Made by a program: the position numbers and the translations under genes | Origin: CAVWNR01 sp963756525 | Lineage (GTDB): Bacteria > Actinomycetota > Actinomycetes > Mycobacteriales > Jatrophihabitantaceae | NCBI GenBank assembly: GCA_963756525.1 | Contig: CAVWNR010000009.1 | Location: 1,302,001 to 1,366,000 of the forward strand | DNA length: 64,000 nt | Reading direction: 5' to 3' | In this document: positions 25,745 to 34,343 of the stretch, piece by piece | Layout: each line of letters begins with the position of its first letter | Numbering within the stretch: position 1 is the first letter of the stretch | The notes under the pieces: generated by a model | What the model was told of the DNA's origin: nothing | Seen by the model: the letters and a program-made list of their open reading frames with translations, nothing else | Databases searched by the model: none

Positions 25745-26170
25745 GTGTCTGAGCCGCTCGATCGCGCGCCGGTCTGCCGGTTCGGTCCGGATCGCCGGCT
25801 CACCGCGGTCTGGGCTGCGCTCGGCGTCGTCGGCGCGCTGGCGGCCGCGTTCTCGTCCGATCCAGAGGGACGGCTCCTCGCCGCCGTCGCGGCCCTGGCG
25901 CTGGCTGCCTACGCCGTCACCGATCTGGTGTTCTGGCCTCGGCTGACCGCGTCCGCGGACGGACTGCGGATTCGCGCCCCGGCGATGCGCGCCACACTCG
26001 CCTGGTCCGAGGTGGCCGCCGTCCGGCTCGACGAGCGGGCCCGCCTGGGGCTGTCCAGCCGAACGCTGGAGATCGACGCCGGCGACCGGCTGGTGGTCTT
26101 CAGCCGCCGTGCCCTGGGCGCCGACCCGCGCGACGTGCTGGGTCTGGTGACGGCCTTCGACCCGCGCTGA
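25745..26170 (+). CDS. PH-domain-containing membrane protein
   Basis: A 141-residue protein with two hydrophobic segments (about residues 18-37 and 44-62) followed by a short bacterial PH (bPH2-type) domain, seen as TASADGLRIRAPAMRATLAWSEV and DRLVVFSRRALG. Similar proteins lie next to crgA in many actinobacteria; no function is established. The start is GTG at 25745. Convergent with the rhomboid gene. Confidence 0.82.
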   Translation: MSEPLDRAPVCRFGPDRRLTAVWAALGVVGALAAAFSSDPEGRLLAAVAALALAAYAVTDLVFWPRLTASADGLRIRAPAMRATLAWSEVAAVRLDERARLGLSSRTLEIDAGDRLVVFSRRALGADPRDVLGLVTAFDPR

Positions 26171-26179
26171 CCGCCACGG

Positions 26180-26221
26180 TTTTGGCAGGATGGGACCCTA
26201 TCCGGCCTCATCCTGCCAAAA
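26180..26221. repeat. Inverted repeat between convergent PH-domain and rhomboid genes
   Basis: The arms TTTTGGCAGGATG (26180-26192) and CATCCTGCCAAAA (26209-26221) are perfect 13-bp complements, with three further weak pairs inward. It could terminate both convergent genes, but the T and A runs are inside the stem rather than after it, unlike a normal intrinsic terminator. Confidence 0.8.
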
Positions 26222-26227
26222 GCGGCG

Positions 26228-27136
26228 CTAGAGTGCGGCGGTACGCAGCACCACCACGGCGGCGAGCACAGCCAGGATGCCGCCCAGCCCGGCCAGCTGC
26301 ACCCGCAGCGGCAGCATCCGCCGACGCTGCGGAAGCCCGGCGATCGCCAGCGCCGCCAGCCCCCCGACCAGAAAACCGCCCAGGTGCCCGTACCGCGAGA
26401 TGCCCGGGATGCTGAACGTCAGCACCATGTTCAGCACGATGGTGCCGATCAGGGCCCGCAGGTCGAAGCCCAGCTCGCGCACCAGCAGCAGCGCGGCGGC
26501 GAACAGCCCGAAGATCGCCCCGGATGCCCCGGCGACCGCCGTGTAGTGCGCGCCCAGCAGGTAGACGGCGACCGAGCCACCGAGCGCGGAGAGCAGGTAC
26601 ACAGCGGCGAACCGCCAGACGCCGAGCAGCCGCTCGAGGTACGGGCCGACGAGCAGCAGCGCGAGCATGTTCATGGCGATATGCAGCAGGTTCTCGTGCA
26701 GGAACGCGCCGGTGATCAGCCGGTAGAACTGGTCGTTGGACGCCACCGCCTGCGGCAGCATCACCCACTGGCGGAACAGGCTGCTGGCGGACGGGTCGTT
26801 GATGCCGCGCACCGATGTCAGGCCGGTGGCCAGGTACACCGCGACGTTCAGCGCGACGATCGTCCAGGTAACGAGTGGGTACGCGTGCCGGTGCACTGCC
26901 CGCGCGCCGACGACGGTGCGGGGTTCGCGCTGGGTGGCCCGGCCGAGGCGCACGTCGTCCGGGCACTGGAAGCCGACCGACGCGGGACGCATGCACTCCG
27001 GACAGATCGGCCGGTCGCAGCGCACGCAGCGCACCCCGGTCTCGCGCAGCGGATGCCGGTAGCAGCGGGCCACAGGCAGCCCGGGGCCCGGCACCGGTTC
27101 GCCGGTCGGGGTGGCCGCGGGGTAGCTCTCGGGCAT
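26228..27136 (-). CDS. Rhomboid-family intramembrane serine protease
   Basis: A 302-residue protein. Residues 25-58 form a cysteine/histidine-rich zinc-binding head (CYRHP, CVRCDRPICPECM). Six or seven membrane segments follow. The catalytic dyad is Ser205 in AGASGAIFG and His251 in RYGHLGGF; the HENLLHIAMNM motif lies in the second core helix. It cleaves membrane proteins within the bilayer; the substrates are unknown. It lies 17 bp downstream of ppiA on the same strand. Confidence 0.93.
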   Translation of the reverse strand: MPESYPAATPTGEPVPGPGLPVARCYRHPLRETGVRCVRCDRPICPECMRPASVGFQCPDDVRLGRATQREPRTVVGARAVHRHAYPLVTWTIVALNVAVYLATGLTSVRGINDPSASSLFRQWVMLPQAVASNDQFYRLITGAFLHENLLHIAMNMLALLLVGPYLERLLGVWRFAAVYLLSALGGSVAVYLLGAHYTAVAGASGAIFGLFAAALLLVRELGFDLRALIGTIVLNMVLTFSIPGISRYGHLGGFLVGGLAALAIAGLPQRRRMLPLRVQLAGLGGILAVLAAVVVLRTAAL

Positions 27137-27153
27137 GAGGGACAGGTTCCCCG

Positions 27154-27690
27154 TCAGGCAGGCGTGCCCGCCGGCTCGATCTCGACGGAGGTGATCGTGA
27201 CGTCGCTCACCGGCCGGTCGTTGCGCCCGGTCTTGGTGGCGGCGATCGCGTCGACGACCTTGCGGCTGTCGGCGTCGGCCACCTCGCCGAAGATGGTGTG
27301 CTTGCGGTTCAGGTGCGCGGTCGGCGCGACGGTGATGAAGAACTGCGACCCGTTCGTGCCCGGGCCGGCGTTCGCCATGGCGAGCAGGTACGGACGGTCG
27401 AAGCTCAGCTCGGGGTGGAACTCGTCGCCGAACTGGTAGCCCGGACCGCCGTAACCCTGACCCAGCGGGTCACCGCCCTGGATCATGAAGTTGCCGATAA
27501 CCCGGTGGAAGATCGTGCCGTCGTAGAGCGGGTCGGTGGTCTTCTGCTTGGTCGCCGGATGGGTCCACTCGCGTGATCCCTGCGCGAGTTCGACGAAGTT
27601 GCGGACCGTCTTGGGCGCGTGGTTGCCGTACAGGTTGAGCCGGATGTCTCCGGCGGTGGTATGCAGCGTGGCGACCTGGGTTGCGGACAC
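27154..27690 (-). CDS. ppiA: Cyclophilin-type peptidyl-prolyl cis-trans isomerase
   Basis: A 178-residue cytoplasmic cyclophilin, with no signal peptide. Core motifs include FHRVIGNFMIQGGDPLGQGYGGPGY, containing the catalytic Arg, and GSQFFITVAPTAHLNRKHTIFGEV. The start is GTG at 27690. It is the cyclophilin normally found near the origin in actinobacteria. Confidence 0.95.
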   Translation of the reverse strand: MSATQVATLHTTAGDIRLNLYGNHAPKTVRNFVELAQGSREWTHPATKQKTTDPLYDGTIFHRVIGNFMIQGGDPLGQGYGGPGYQFGDEFHPELSFDRPYLLAMANAGPGTNGSQFFITVAPTAHLNRKHTIFGEVADADSRKVVDAIAATKTGRNDRPVSDVTITSVEIEPAGTPA

Positions 27691-27735
27691 GAGGTGAGCT
27701 CCTGACGTCGGGGTTGCCTCGATCCTGCCATGCGG

Positions 27736-28347
27736 TCAGAACCGCAGGGCTACCGTCTCAGCGAGGTGCCGGGCGTTGTAGGACACGTCGCTCTGGTCGG
27801 TTTGTACGGTCACCAGCCGGGTGCCCTTGGCGAACGTGCACGCCCAGTCGCTGTCGCCGTCGGGCGCGTAGAACCGCGTCTGGTAGAGAACCGCGTCGAC
27901 CCCGGGGACCAGGTCGTGCACCGGCTCGGTGTTCCTGCCGGCGGCACCCGTGCGCACCATCGCGTTGTACGCGTCCGTGGAGGTGCGGTAGGTCGCCGAG
28001 GTGATCTGCATGGTCATCCGCGGATAGCCCCAGTTCGGGTCGAAGAAGAACTGGCAGCCGACCGGCTTTCCCTGCTGAGAGAGCACCACCACGCGTCCGA
28101 TGCGGTTTCCCTCCAGGTCGGCCGCGGTCTGCTTGTCGATGTACGGGCAGTCCGCGTCGGCGGAGCTCACCGGACCGGCGTCGATCGCGCCGGTCGGCGG
28201 CGGGGGTGGCGGCGCGACGGTGTGCCGCACCGTCTGGGTCTGGTCGATCGTCGTTGTCGAGCCGACTACCACGGTGTGCCCGCTGCATCCGGCGAGTAGC
28301 GCTAGCGCCGCCGCGGCGAGCAGTGCTGGCAGGATGCGGCGGCTCAC
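27736..28347 (-). CDS. DUF2020-type lipoprotein
   Basis: A 203-residue secreted lipoprotein. The signal peptide ends in the lipobox LLAGC (Cys near residue 20). A low-complexity proline stretch and a C-terminal domain follow (CPYIDKQTAADLEGNRIG, PNWGYPRMTMQI, YNARHLAETVALRF) that resembles actinobacterial DUF2020 proteins. Function unknown. GTG at 28347 gives the normal signal peptide; the frame is open upstream into gatD. Confidence 0.8.
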   Translation of the reverse strand: MSRRILPALLAAAALALLAGCSGHTVVVGSTTTIDQTQTVRHTVAPPPPPPTGAIDAGPVSSADADCPYIDKQTAADLEGNRIGRVVVLSQQGKPVGCQFFFDPNWGYPRMTMQITSATYRTSTDAYNAMVRTGAAGRNTEPVHDLVPGVDAVLYQTRFYAPDGDSDWACTFAKGTRLVTVQTDQSDVSYNARHLAETVALRF

Positions 28348-28372
28348 GTCGCGCAAGGGTAGATCAGCGAGT

Positions 28373-29113
28373 TCAGCGCGGCCGGCCGACGGCGACCCTG
28401 GCGGCCCGGGCGGCCAGCGTGTCGTCGAGCGGTTCGAGGTCGGTGGACGCGCCGCGGCGGGCCAGCGCCCGGCGCAGCAGCTCGTCGGCAAAGCGGGCCG
28501 ACTTGGCGAGGACCGGGCCGTGCAGGTAGCTGCCGAACACGTTGTCGCGGACGGCTCCCTCGGTGTGGTCGCGGCCGTTGTTGCCGCGGCCGGCGTCGGT
28601 CCGTCCCAGTGGCGCCGCTTGCGGACCCAGCGTCGTCAGGCCGCTGTGGTTCTCGTAGCCGACCAGCCGCCCTGCGTAGGACGTGTGGACATGGTTGTTG
28701 CCGATCAGGCGCTTGGCGGAGCCGTGGGTGGTCACGTCCAGCACGTCGACGCCCGGGATGCGCATCCCGTCCTGGGTGCGGAACTCGTGGCCGAGCAACT
28801 GGTAACTGCCGCAGATGGCGAGCATCACAACCCCGTCGTCGGCCATCGCCCGCAGGGTGGCGCCGCGCGAGACGAAGTCGGCACCGATCTCGCCCTGCGC
28901 GGCGTCCTGGCCGCCGCCGCCGAGCAGCACGTCAGCGTCGTGTGGCAGCGGGTCGCCGACGTTGATCGGCATGACCCGGCAGGCGATGCCGCGCCACTGC
29001 AGGCGGCGGCGGAGCACGAGCACGTTGCCGGTGTCGCCGTAGATGTTCATTTCCCGCGGGTACAGGTGCACCAGCGTGATCACCGAGCCTCCGCCGTTCG
29101 CGCGAGCGCTCAC
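28373..29113 (-). CDS. gatD: Lipid II isoglutaminyl synthase, glutaminase subunit
   Basis: A 246-residue class I-type amidotransferase with Cys101 (MLAICGSYQLLG) and His198 (FGSYLHGPVL) as the catalytic pair. With MurT it amidates the D-Glu of lipid II to D-iso-Gln using glutamine-derived ammonia, a step needed for peptidoglycan cross-linking. The GTG start at 29113 overlaps the murT stop by four bases (GTGA), a translational-coupling arrangement. Confidence 0.92.
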   Translation of the reverse strand: MSARANGGGSVITLVHLYPREMNIYGDTGNVLVLRRRLQWRGIACRVMPINVGDPLPHDADVLLGGGGQDAAQGEIGADFVSRGATLRAMADDGVVMLAICGSYQLLGHEFRTQDGMRIPGVDVLDVTTHGSAKRLIGNNHVHTSYAGRLVGYENHSGLTTLGPQAAPLGRTDAGRGNNGRDHTEGAVRDNVFGSYLHGPVLAKSARFADELLRRALARRGASTDLEPLDDTLAARAARVAVGRPR

Positions 29114-30381
29114 TGCGGGGTTGCGATCCGCAGCAGCGCGGCGTGCAGGGCCCACATCGCGGTGTAGGTGCTGAATACAACAACGTCCTCGCCCGGCGCC
29201 ACCGCGGCAACCGCCTCCCGCACGGCGCGTTCGAGGTCGGGTTGGATGCCGGCCACGTCGATCTCGTCGTAGTGCAGCCGAAGCGCCATGTCGGCCGCCC
29301 TGGTGCCCGATGTGGTGAGCCGGGCGTCGCAACCGCCGAGCGCCGCGGTGAAGTCGACGTCCCACAGCCAGGACACGTCCCGGCCGTCCTGCCAGTCGTC
29401 GTTGATCGCGATGACGATCGCCGCCGGTGACACGCCGTCCAGGGTGTGCAGCGTCTGCCGGAAGCCGGCGGGGTTTTTCACCAGCTGCAGGACGAGCCGC
29501 CGGCCGTCGACCTCGAAGCGTTGGCCGCGGCCGAAGGCCGGCTCGACCCGCCGGAGCCCGGCCGCGATCTCGTCCGGGCCGAAGCCGAACGTCATCGCCA
29601 GGGCCGCGGCGCCGGCGGCGTTCTGCGCGTTGTGCGGTCCCTCGGCGCGGAGCACGACCTGCTCGTCCACGCCGCCGATGCGCAGGGTGAGGGTGGGCGG
29701 CGATCCGGTCGGCAGCGTGCGCAGCTCCGCGTCGGCGGGCGTGTCGGAGGTGTAGAGCGAGCCGCCGTAGAGCTCCTCGTCGTTGGGGAACCGCGGGCGC
29801 AGCTCGGCGGCCACGCCGTAGTGGCTGACCTTCGCCGTGGTGTGGTCGGCGAGCGCGGCGACGCGGGGGTCGTCGCGGTTGAGGACGAGCGCGTCGGTGG
29901 TCGCCTCGGCCAGCCGGGCGAGCAGGCGGGCGGTGGTGTCGATCTCACCGAACCGGTCGAGCTGGTCGCGCATGACATTGAGCAGCAGGGTGCGCTGCGG
30001 CGGCACGATGTCGGCGAAGCGCACCGCCCACGCCTCGTCGAGCTCGAGCACCGCGACGTCGTAGCGCAGCCGGCCGCGCCAGGTGGCGTGCTCGACGCAG
30101 GCGGTGACGGCGCCGCGGACGAAGTTGCTGCCAGTGTCGTTCGTCAGCACCAGGTAGCGCTGACCCAGCACGGTGGCCACCATCTTGGTCGTCGTGGTCT
30201 TGCCGTTCGTGCCGCTGACGACGACCACGCCCTGCGGCAGGCTCCCGAGCGCCCGTGGCAGGTAGCGGGGGAACAGCTTCTCGACGAGCAGGCCGGGCAG
30301 CGCGTTGCCGCGCCGGCCGACGGCGCGCAGCGCCAGCAGGGTGAGCTTGCCCAGCCAGGTCGCGAGCAGATCGGACGTCAT
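29110..30381 (-). CDS. murT: Lipid II isoglutaminyl synthase, MurT subunit
   Basis: A 423-residue Mur-ligase-like protein with the ATP-binding loop SGTNGKTTTT at residues 56-65, the central acidic ELDEAW and a C-terminal DUF1727-type domain. MurT activates the lipid II glutamate and receives ammonia from GatD. The four-cysteine zinc ribbon described in staphylococcal and streptococcal MurT is missing: the central region around residues 190-230 has no cysteines. Length is otherwise normal and it is coupled to gatD. Confidence 0.92.
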   Translation of the reverse strand: MTSDLLATWLGKLTLLALRAVGRRGNALPGLLVEKLFPRYLPRALGSLPQGVVVVSGTNGKTTTTKMVATVLGQRYLVLTNDTGSNFVRGAVTACVEHATWRGRLRYDVAVLELDEAWAVRFADIVPPQRTLLLNVMRDQLDRFGEIDTTARLLARLAEATTDALVLNRDDPRVAALADHTTAKVSHYGVAAELRPRFPNDEELYGGSLYTSDTPADAELRTLPTGSPPTLTLRIGGVDEQVVLRAEGPHNAQNAAGAAALAMTFGFGPDEIAAGLRRVEPAFGRGQRFEVDGRRLVLQLVKNPAGFRQTLHTLDGVSPAAIVIAINDDWQDGRDVSWLWDVDFTAALGGCDARLTTSGTRAADMALRLHYDEIDVAGIQPDLERAVREAVAAVAPGEDVVVFSTYTAMWALHAALLRIATPQ

Positions 30382-30416
30382 GGTGCCGGCCAGGTTACCG
30401 GCGCCCGACGCAGCGA

Positions 30417-30447
30417 TGGCGCGCCAGGCCCGTAGCCCGGCGCGCCA
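30417..30447 (-). terminator. Hairpin downstream of the S53 peptidase gene
   Basis: The arms TGGCGCGCC and GGCGCGCCA pair perfectly around a 13-nt loop, 16 bp after the peptidase stop. No T-run, as usual in high-GC genomes. Confidence 0.5.
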
Positions 30448-30462
30448 CCACTTCTCCCGTCG

Positions 30463-32382
30463 TTACGGACTGACGCTGGTGAGCCAGCCCGGGTTCGGCG
30501 AGCCGATTCCGGTCACCGGATCCCAGCCCGGAGCGATCTTCAGGCTGGAGTCCTGGTTGAAGGTGCGGACGCTGTAGAGCAGACCGCCGGACGGGTTGTT
30601 GCTGTTGGCGTAGTCGACCCGCACGTTGCCCGCGTCCTTCGGCGTGCCCTTGACGTCGGTGAACGTCCCCGACCCCGCCTGCGCGTAGATCGTCGGGTTG
30701 AGCAGGCCGAGACCGTGCCCGACGTGCTGCAGCAGCAGCGCGGTCATACCGGCGAACAGCGGCGAGGCCAGGCTGGTGCCGCCGATGCGGTACTCGCCGT
30801 AGTGGACGCCCTCTGGGAAGGTCTGGGTGAGCCCGATCAGCATGCCGGTGGTCGGGTCGGCGTCCATCGCCACGTCCGGAACCGCGCGGCCCGGCGGTGC
30901 CGACGCCGGCACGACGCCGTTCTGGTACGGCGGCCGGTTGTTCAGCGACGAGAAACCGCCGCCCGCGCCGTAGAGGAAGCCCACCGGCGTCCACGACTTG
31001 CCGTCAGACGAGAGGCTGTACTTCACCGTGCCCCAGCCGGTCTGCCAGGCCAGGTTGCCGGCGGCGCCGATCGCCGTCGAGGTGCCGCCGACCGAAGTGA
31101 CGAGCGGGTCGGAGGTCGGGTAGTCGGTCTGCATGATGCCGGTGTTGGCCAGCTCGTCACCGCTGTCGCCGGAGGAGAACAGGAAACTGATGCCCTCCAT
31201 CGATCCCTGTAGGAACACCTGCTCGTACGCGGCGATGCTGTCGGCGCTCTCACCCTCCTCGGGCTCGCCCCAGGAGTTCGACACGATCTGCGCCTTGTGC
31301 TCGTCCACCACGCGGGCCAGGGTGTCGATCAGGTCCGTGTCGTAGCAGCTGCGCGCGGAGTAGTAGATCACGTTCGCCGCCGGCGCCATGGCGTGCATGG
31401 CCTCCAGGTCGAGCGCCTCCTCGGCGAACGAGCCGGACGGGTCGCAGGCCGGGTCGATGTTGTAGCCGTTCGGCGGCTTGGAGATGGTGAACTGGCCCTT
31501 GGCGTAGGAACCGTCGCCGTGCCGCTCGGCGTAGGTGCTGATGTCGCTGCGGATTGTCGACGACAGATACCACAGCGTGCTGGCCACGGTGACGCCGGAG
31601 CCGTCGAGGCTGCTGTTTCCCTCGTAGGCGGCGCGGAACTGCGGGCCGGTGTAGCCGCAGACCGCGTACGGCAGGGTCTTGCCATTGAATTTGGGCAGCG
31701 GCGTCTTGTAGTCGGCCTGGTACTTCGCCTGGAGCTGACCGTAGTAGATCGAGCACGGCCGGGCGTTGACGAAGGAGGCGGGCGGCGGGATCGGCGTGGT
31801 CTTGGCGACGTGCTTGGTAGTGTCCAGCCCGCCAACGGCGAGGACGGCGCCGGCCACGCTGCTCGGCACGCTGGCCGCGCCGGACGGCGCCTGCACGTTC
31901 TGCCCGTCGTGGCTGTAGTTCTGGATGCTCACGCCGAACGCCGCCTGCGCGGCGGCCACGTCGCCGGTGGCACTGATGTAGCGGCGGCTGGACTCCACGC
32001 CGGAGACGCGCAGCCCGGACGACCGCAGCCAGGCCTCGACCGCGTTGACCGTCGCGGTCGTCGGCTCGTAGGCCGCGCGGTACTGCGCTGGCGTGACGAA
32101 GTCCCGGTAGGAGGCGCTGCCGGGTGTCGCTACCGCCGCGACGGCGTTCTTCACCGCCTGCAGTCCGCCGCGCGGCGTCAGGTAGATGCGCAGGTTCACA
32201 CCGGCGCGGTCGTTGGTCTTGCCGGTGTGGTGCGCGTGCCCGAGCCAGTTGGGCGCGCTGTCGGCCAGCGTTGCTCGGGTCGGCTGCGCTTGGGCGCCTT
32301 GGGCGGTGGCGACGAGGCCGGCAACGAGTGCTGCGGTGGCCGCAAGCGTCGTCACCGTTCGGGCGATCGTGCGTCGGTGCAT
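30463..32382 (-). CDS. Secreted S53-family peptidase (kumamolisin-like)
   Basis: A 639-residue sedolisin-family protease: signal peptide (residues 1-32, TAALVAGLVATAQGAQAQ), an N-terminal pro-kumamolisin activation domain to about residue 190, then the catalytic domain. Catalytic Glu and Asp are in SFAEEALDLEAMHAM, the oxyanion Asp in FSSGDSGDEL and the nucleophile Ser in GGTSLASPLFAG. The C-terminal calcium-site region is VKGTPKDAG to PGWDPVTGIGSPN. Members act at acidic pH outside the cell. ATG at 32382 gives the clean signal peptide. Confidence 0.93.
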   Translation of the reverse strand: MHRRTIARTVTTLAATAALVAGLVATAQGAQAQPTRATLADSAPNWLGHAHHTGKTNDRAGVNLRIYLTPRGGLQAVKNAVAAVATPGSASYRDFVTPAQYRAAYEPTTATVNAVEAWLRSSGLRVSGVESSRRYISATGDVAAAQAAFGVSIQNYSHDGQNVQAPSGAASVPSSVAGAVLAVGGLDTTKHVAKTTPIPPPASFVNARPCSIYYGQLQAKYQADYKTPLPKFNGKTLPYAVCGYTGPQFRAAYEGNSSLDGSGVTVASTLWYLSSTIRSDISTYAERHGDGSYAKGQFTISKPPNGYNIDPACDPSGSFAEEALDLEAMHAMAPAANVIYYSARSCYDTDLIDTLARVVDEHKAQIVSNSWGEPEEGESADSIAAYEQVFLQGSMEGISFLFSSGDSGDELANTGIMQTDYPTSDPLVTSVGGTSTAIGAAGNLAWQTGWGTVKYSLSSDGKSWTPVGFLYGAGGGFSSLNNRPPYQNGVVPASAPPGRAVPDVAMDADPTTGMLIGLTQTFPEGVHYGEYRIGGTSLASPLFAGMTALLLQHVGHGLGLLNPTIYAQAGSGTFTDVKGTPKDAGNVRVDYANSNNPSGGLLYSVRTFNQDSSLKIAPGWDPVTGIGSPNPGWLTSVSP

Positions 32383-32490
32383 GCAGTGCCCCCATCTGAG
32401 ATGGAAAAATGTGACGGCTGCCGCCAACCGGCGACCGCACGCAGACGACACCGTATTGCCAGCGCGGCCGTTTCGGCTAGAGCCTGATGC

Positions 32491-33249
32491 TCACCGCGCC
32501 CAGCGCGGCGGCCGGCGCTCAAGGAACGCGCGCATACCCTCGTTCGCCTCCTCGGACGCGAAGAGTCGGCCCGACAGCCGAGCCATCTCCTCCCCCCGCT
32601 CCTTGATCGTTTGCCTGATGTGCGCCGCCGCGATCGCCTTCGACTCCGCCAGCCCCTGCGGGGAGCACTTGCGCAGCGAGTCCAGGTAGGCGCTTGTCCG
32701 CCCGTCCAGGTCGCTCGTCGCCTCGGTGAGCAGGCCGATCCGCGCCGCCTCGGACGCATCGAAGACGTCGCCGGTGAGGTAGTACCGGCTGGCTGCCCGC
32801 TCGTCCATACGCGTCCAGGTCACCAGCGAGATCATCGCCGGCGCGAGGCCAAGCCTGGCTTCGGAGAACGCAAACGTCGCCGCCGGCGCGGCGATCGCGA
32901 TGTCGCTCGCGCCGACCAGCCCGATGCCGCCTGCTCTCGCACCGCCGGCCAACCGAGTGATCACCGGCTTGGGAAGTTCGACGATCGCGGCGAACACCCC
33001 CAGCATGGCTCTCGTCGCCTGTTCGGTGCCGCGCGCGGTCATCTCCGTCAGGTCGGCGCCGGCGCAGAACGTCGGCCCGGTATGGGTGAGCACCACCGCA
33101 CGCGCGGCGTCGTCCTCGGCGGCGGCCGCCAGGTGATCGAGGAGCTCACCGACCAGCCGCTGGGAGAGCGCGTTGCGGTTGCGCGGCGAGTCGAGCGTGA
33201 TCGTCGCGATCCCGCAGTCCACGTTGCGATGCACCAGCTCATCAGCCAT
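32491..33249 (-). CDS. Enoyl-CoA hydratase/isomerase family protein
   Basis: A 252-residue crotonase-fold protein. The oxyanion-hole segments are FCAGADLTEM and GGARAGGIGLVGASDIAIA. The position corresponding to the second catalytic Glu of classical hydratases is in ATFAFSEARLGLAPAMI. Fatty-acid or aromatic acyl-CoA metabolism is likely; the exact substrate is unknown. It is the last ordinary chromosomal gene before the integrated element. Confidence 0.88.
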   Translation of the reverse strand: MADELVHRNVDCGIATITLDSPRNRNALSQRLVGELLDHLAAAAEDDAARAVVLTHTGPTFCAGADLTEMTARGTEQATRAMLGVFAAIVELPKPVITRLAGGARAGGIGLVGASDIAIAAPAATFAFSEARLGLAPAMISLVTWTRMDERAASRYYLTGDVFDASEAARIGLLTEATSDLDGRTSAYLDSLRKCSPQGLAESKAIAAAHIRQTIKERGEEMARLSGRLFASEEANEGMRAFLERRPPRWAR

Positions 33250-33500
33250 GTGGGAGCTCCTCGCCCTGCTGTTATGCCCGGACGCTATCGCACCGACGCA
33301 GCCTTACGACAAGATCATGGCCCACTCACCGGTCAGCGGTGGCGGGTACGTGGACCATGATCACGGGCCTGGGGAGTGGACCCTTGCCTTTCGGGCTCAC
33401 CCGACGTGAAGCGCCTGTCGGTCACATGGGGCCGCGCACGAAGGGCGTGCCGACCGCCGGGCCTCCGCATGCAACCAGTCGACACCGGCGCCGCGAAGAA
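33250..33500. other. Intergenic region before the element
   Basis: No gene is seen. The region holds the inverted repeat at 33313-33362 and otherwise unremarkable chromosomal sequence up to the tRNA-derived repeat. Confidence 0.6.
33313..33362. repeat. Nested inverted repeat upstream of the enoyl-CoA hydratase
   Basis: The arms GATCATGGCCCAC (33313-33325) and GTGGACCATGATC (33350-33362) match at 12 of 13 positions. The 24-nt loop contains its own small inverted pair CACCG/CGGTG. It lies 63 bp upstream of the hydratase start on the other strand. Confidence 0.8.
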
Positions 33501-33547
33501 GTGGAGACGAAGGGACTTGAACCCTCAACCCCCGCCTTGCAAAGGCG
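33501..33547. repeat. Distal attachment-site copy (3' part of tRNA-Ala)
   Basis: Forty-seven bases identical to 42485-42531, covering the anticodon arm, variable loop, T arm, acceptor 3' strand and discriminator. It lacks the 5' half of a tRNA, so it is not a functional gene. It marks where the original chromosome resumes on the left. Confidence 0.93.
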
Positions 33548-33651
33548 ATCGTAGCGGCTTCGGCTATCGTTGGAAAGCAACGGATTCGCTTATCACATAA
33601 GGGTCCTCGGTGTTGGTCGCCGTTGAGCACAACTGGCAGTTTTCGGAACTG

Positions 33652-33672
33652 GTGTGTCCCAAGTGTGTCCCA
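33652..33672 (+). repeat. Candidate integrase arm-type sites, left end
   Basis: Two tandem copies of TGTGTCCCA spaced by 11 bp, about 105 bp inside the left repeat. The same doublet occurs at the right end (42393-42414) in the same orientation. A pair of short direct repeats near both ends is what tyrosine-integrase arm sites look like; binding is inferred. Confidence 0.5.
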
Positions 33673-33693
33673 GCGGAGATCAACTTTCCGGCG

Positions 33694-34059
33694 TCAGCCC
33701 GGCGGCTCAGCGCCGAGCCGGGCGAGTGCTTCGCGATAGACCGCATGACCGCCGCGCTCGCCGATCGCGACAATCTCGGCCAGAGCGTCGTCCTCGATCA
33801 GCCGGTACACGACGCGAAACCGGGCCGGTCGGACGCCGGGTCGGTCGAAGCGCAGCCGAGCCAACCCGGTCAGGTCTCCGGTGACGTTCCGAGCACCGAG
33901 GACCTTGCCGCGTTGCCGCCCATGCGCGAGGTCGTCCAGGGTTGCCATGGCGACAGCAGCGAGCTCCCGGTCGAGCCTGTCCAACTTGTCCAGGTCTGCC
34001 GCCACCTGGGGCAGGTAGCTCAACGCATGGCGCGCCGGCCTGTCCGCGCGGCGGCTCAC
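33694..34059 (-). CDS. RelE/ParE-superfamily toxin
   Basis: A 121-residue protein with the RelE/ParE pattern: LPQVAADLDKLDRLDRELAAVA in the N-terminal helices and RLRFDRPGVRPARFRVVYRLIED plus EIVAIGERGGHAVYREAL in the sheet. Toxins of this fold cleave ribosome-bound mRNA or inhibit gyrase; which one cannot be told. Its GTG start at 34059 overlaps the antitoxin stop by four bases, so translation is coupled and antitoxin is made first. Confidence 0.85.
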   Translation of the reverse strand: MSRRADRPARHALSYLPQVAADLDKLDRLDRELAAVAMATLDDLAHGRQRGKVLGARNVTGDLTGLARLRFDRPGVRPARFRVVYRLIEDDALAEIVAIGERGGHAVYREALARLGAEPPG

Positions 34060-34343
34060 TCGGTACGGGCGCCGCGGCGACGATCCAACTCGGCGAGCAG
34101 CTGCTCATGCGTCAGTCGCTCGTCACCAGCCGCAGCCAGCCGCTGCCCGGCTTGCTCGACGTCCAGCGCGTCCTCGATGGCGGGCGCGAGGCGCTGCCAC
34201 AACGCCCACGGCACGATCACGCCCTGTGCGCGGCGATGCGAGCCGAACACCACGGGCTCAGCAGCTGCGCCCTCGTGGTCGAACTCCGCTGCAATCCGAT
34301 TCAGCTTCGCTCGCGCCTCGTTGGTAGGCAGCACGTCGGTCAT
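34056..34343 (-). CDS. Phd/YefM-type antitoxin
   Basis: A 95-residue antitoxin. The N-terminal DNA-binding part MTDVLPTNEARAKLNRIAAEF and the strand VVFGSHRRAQGVIVPWALWQRL are typical of Phd/YefM. The C-terminal helix (EQLLAELDRRRGARTE) is the expected toxin-wrapping segment. As the first gene of the pair, it should repress its own promoter through the palindromes directly upstream. The pair lies just inside the element's left end, a usual site for stability modules. Confidence 0.87.
   Translation of the reverse strand: MTDVLPTNEARAKLNRIAAEFDHEGAAAEPVVFGSHRRAQGVIVPWALWQRLAPAIEDALDVEQAGQRLAAAGDERLTHEQLLAELDRRRGARTE

Noticed and set aside
33501..33547. A second tRNA-Ala gene
   Set aside because: Only nucleotides 28-74 are present; the 5' acceptor strand and D arm are missing, so it is an attachment-site copy.
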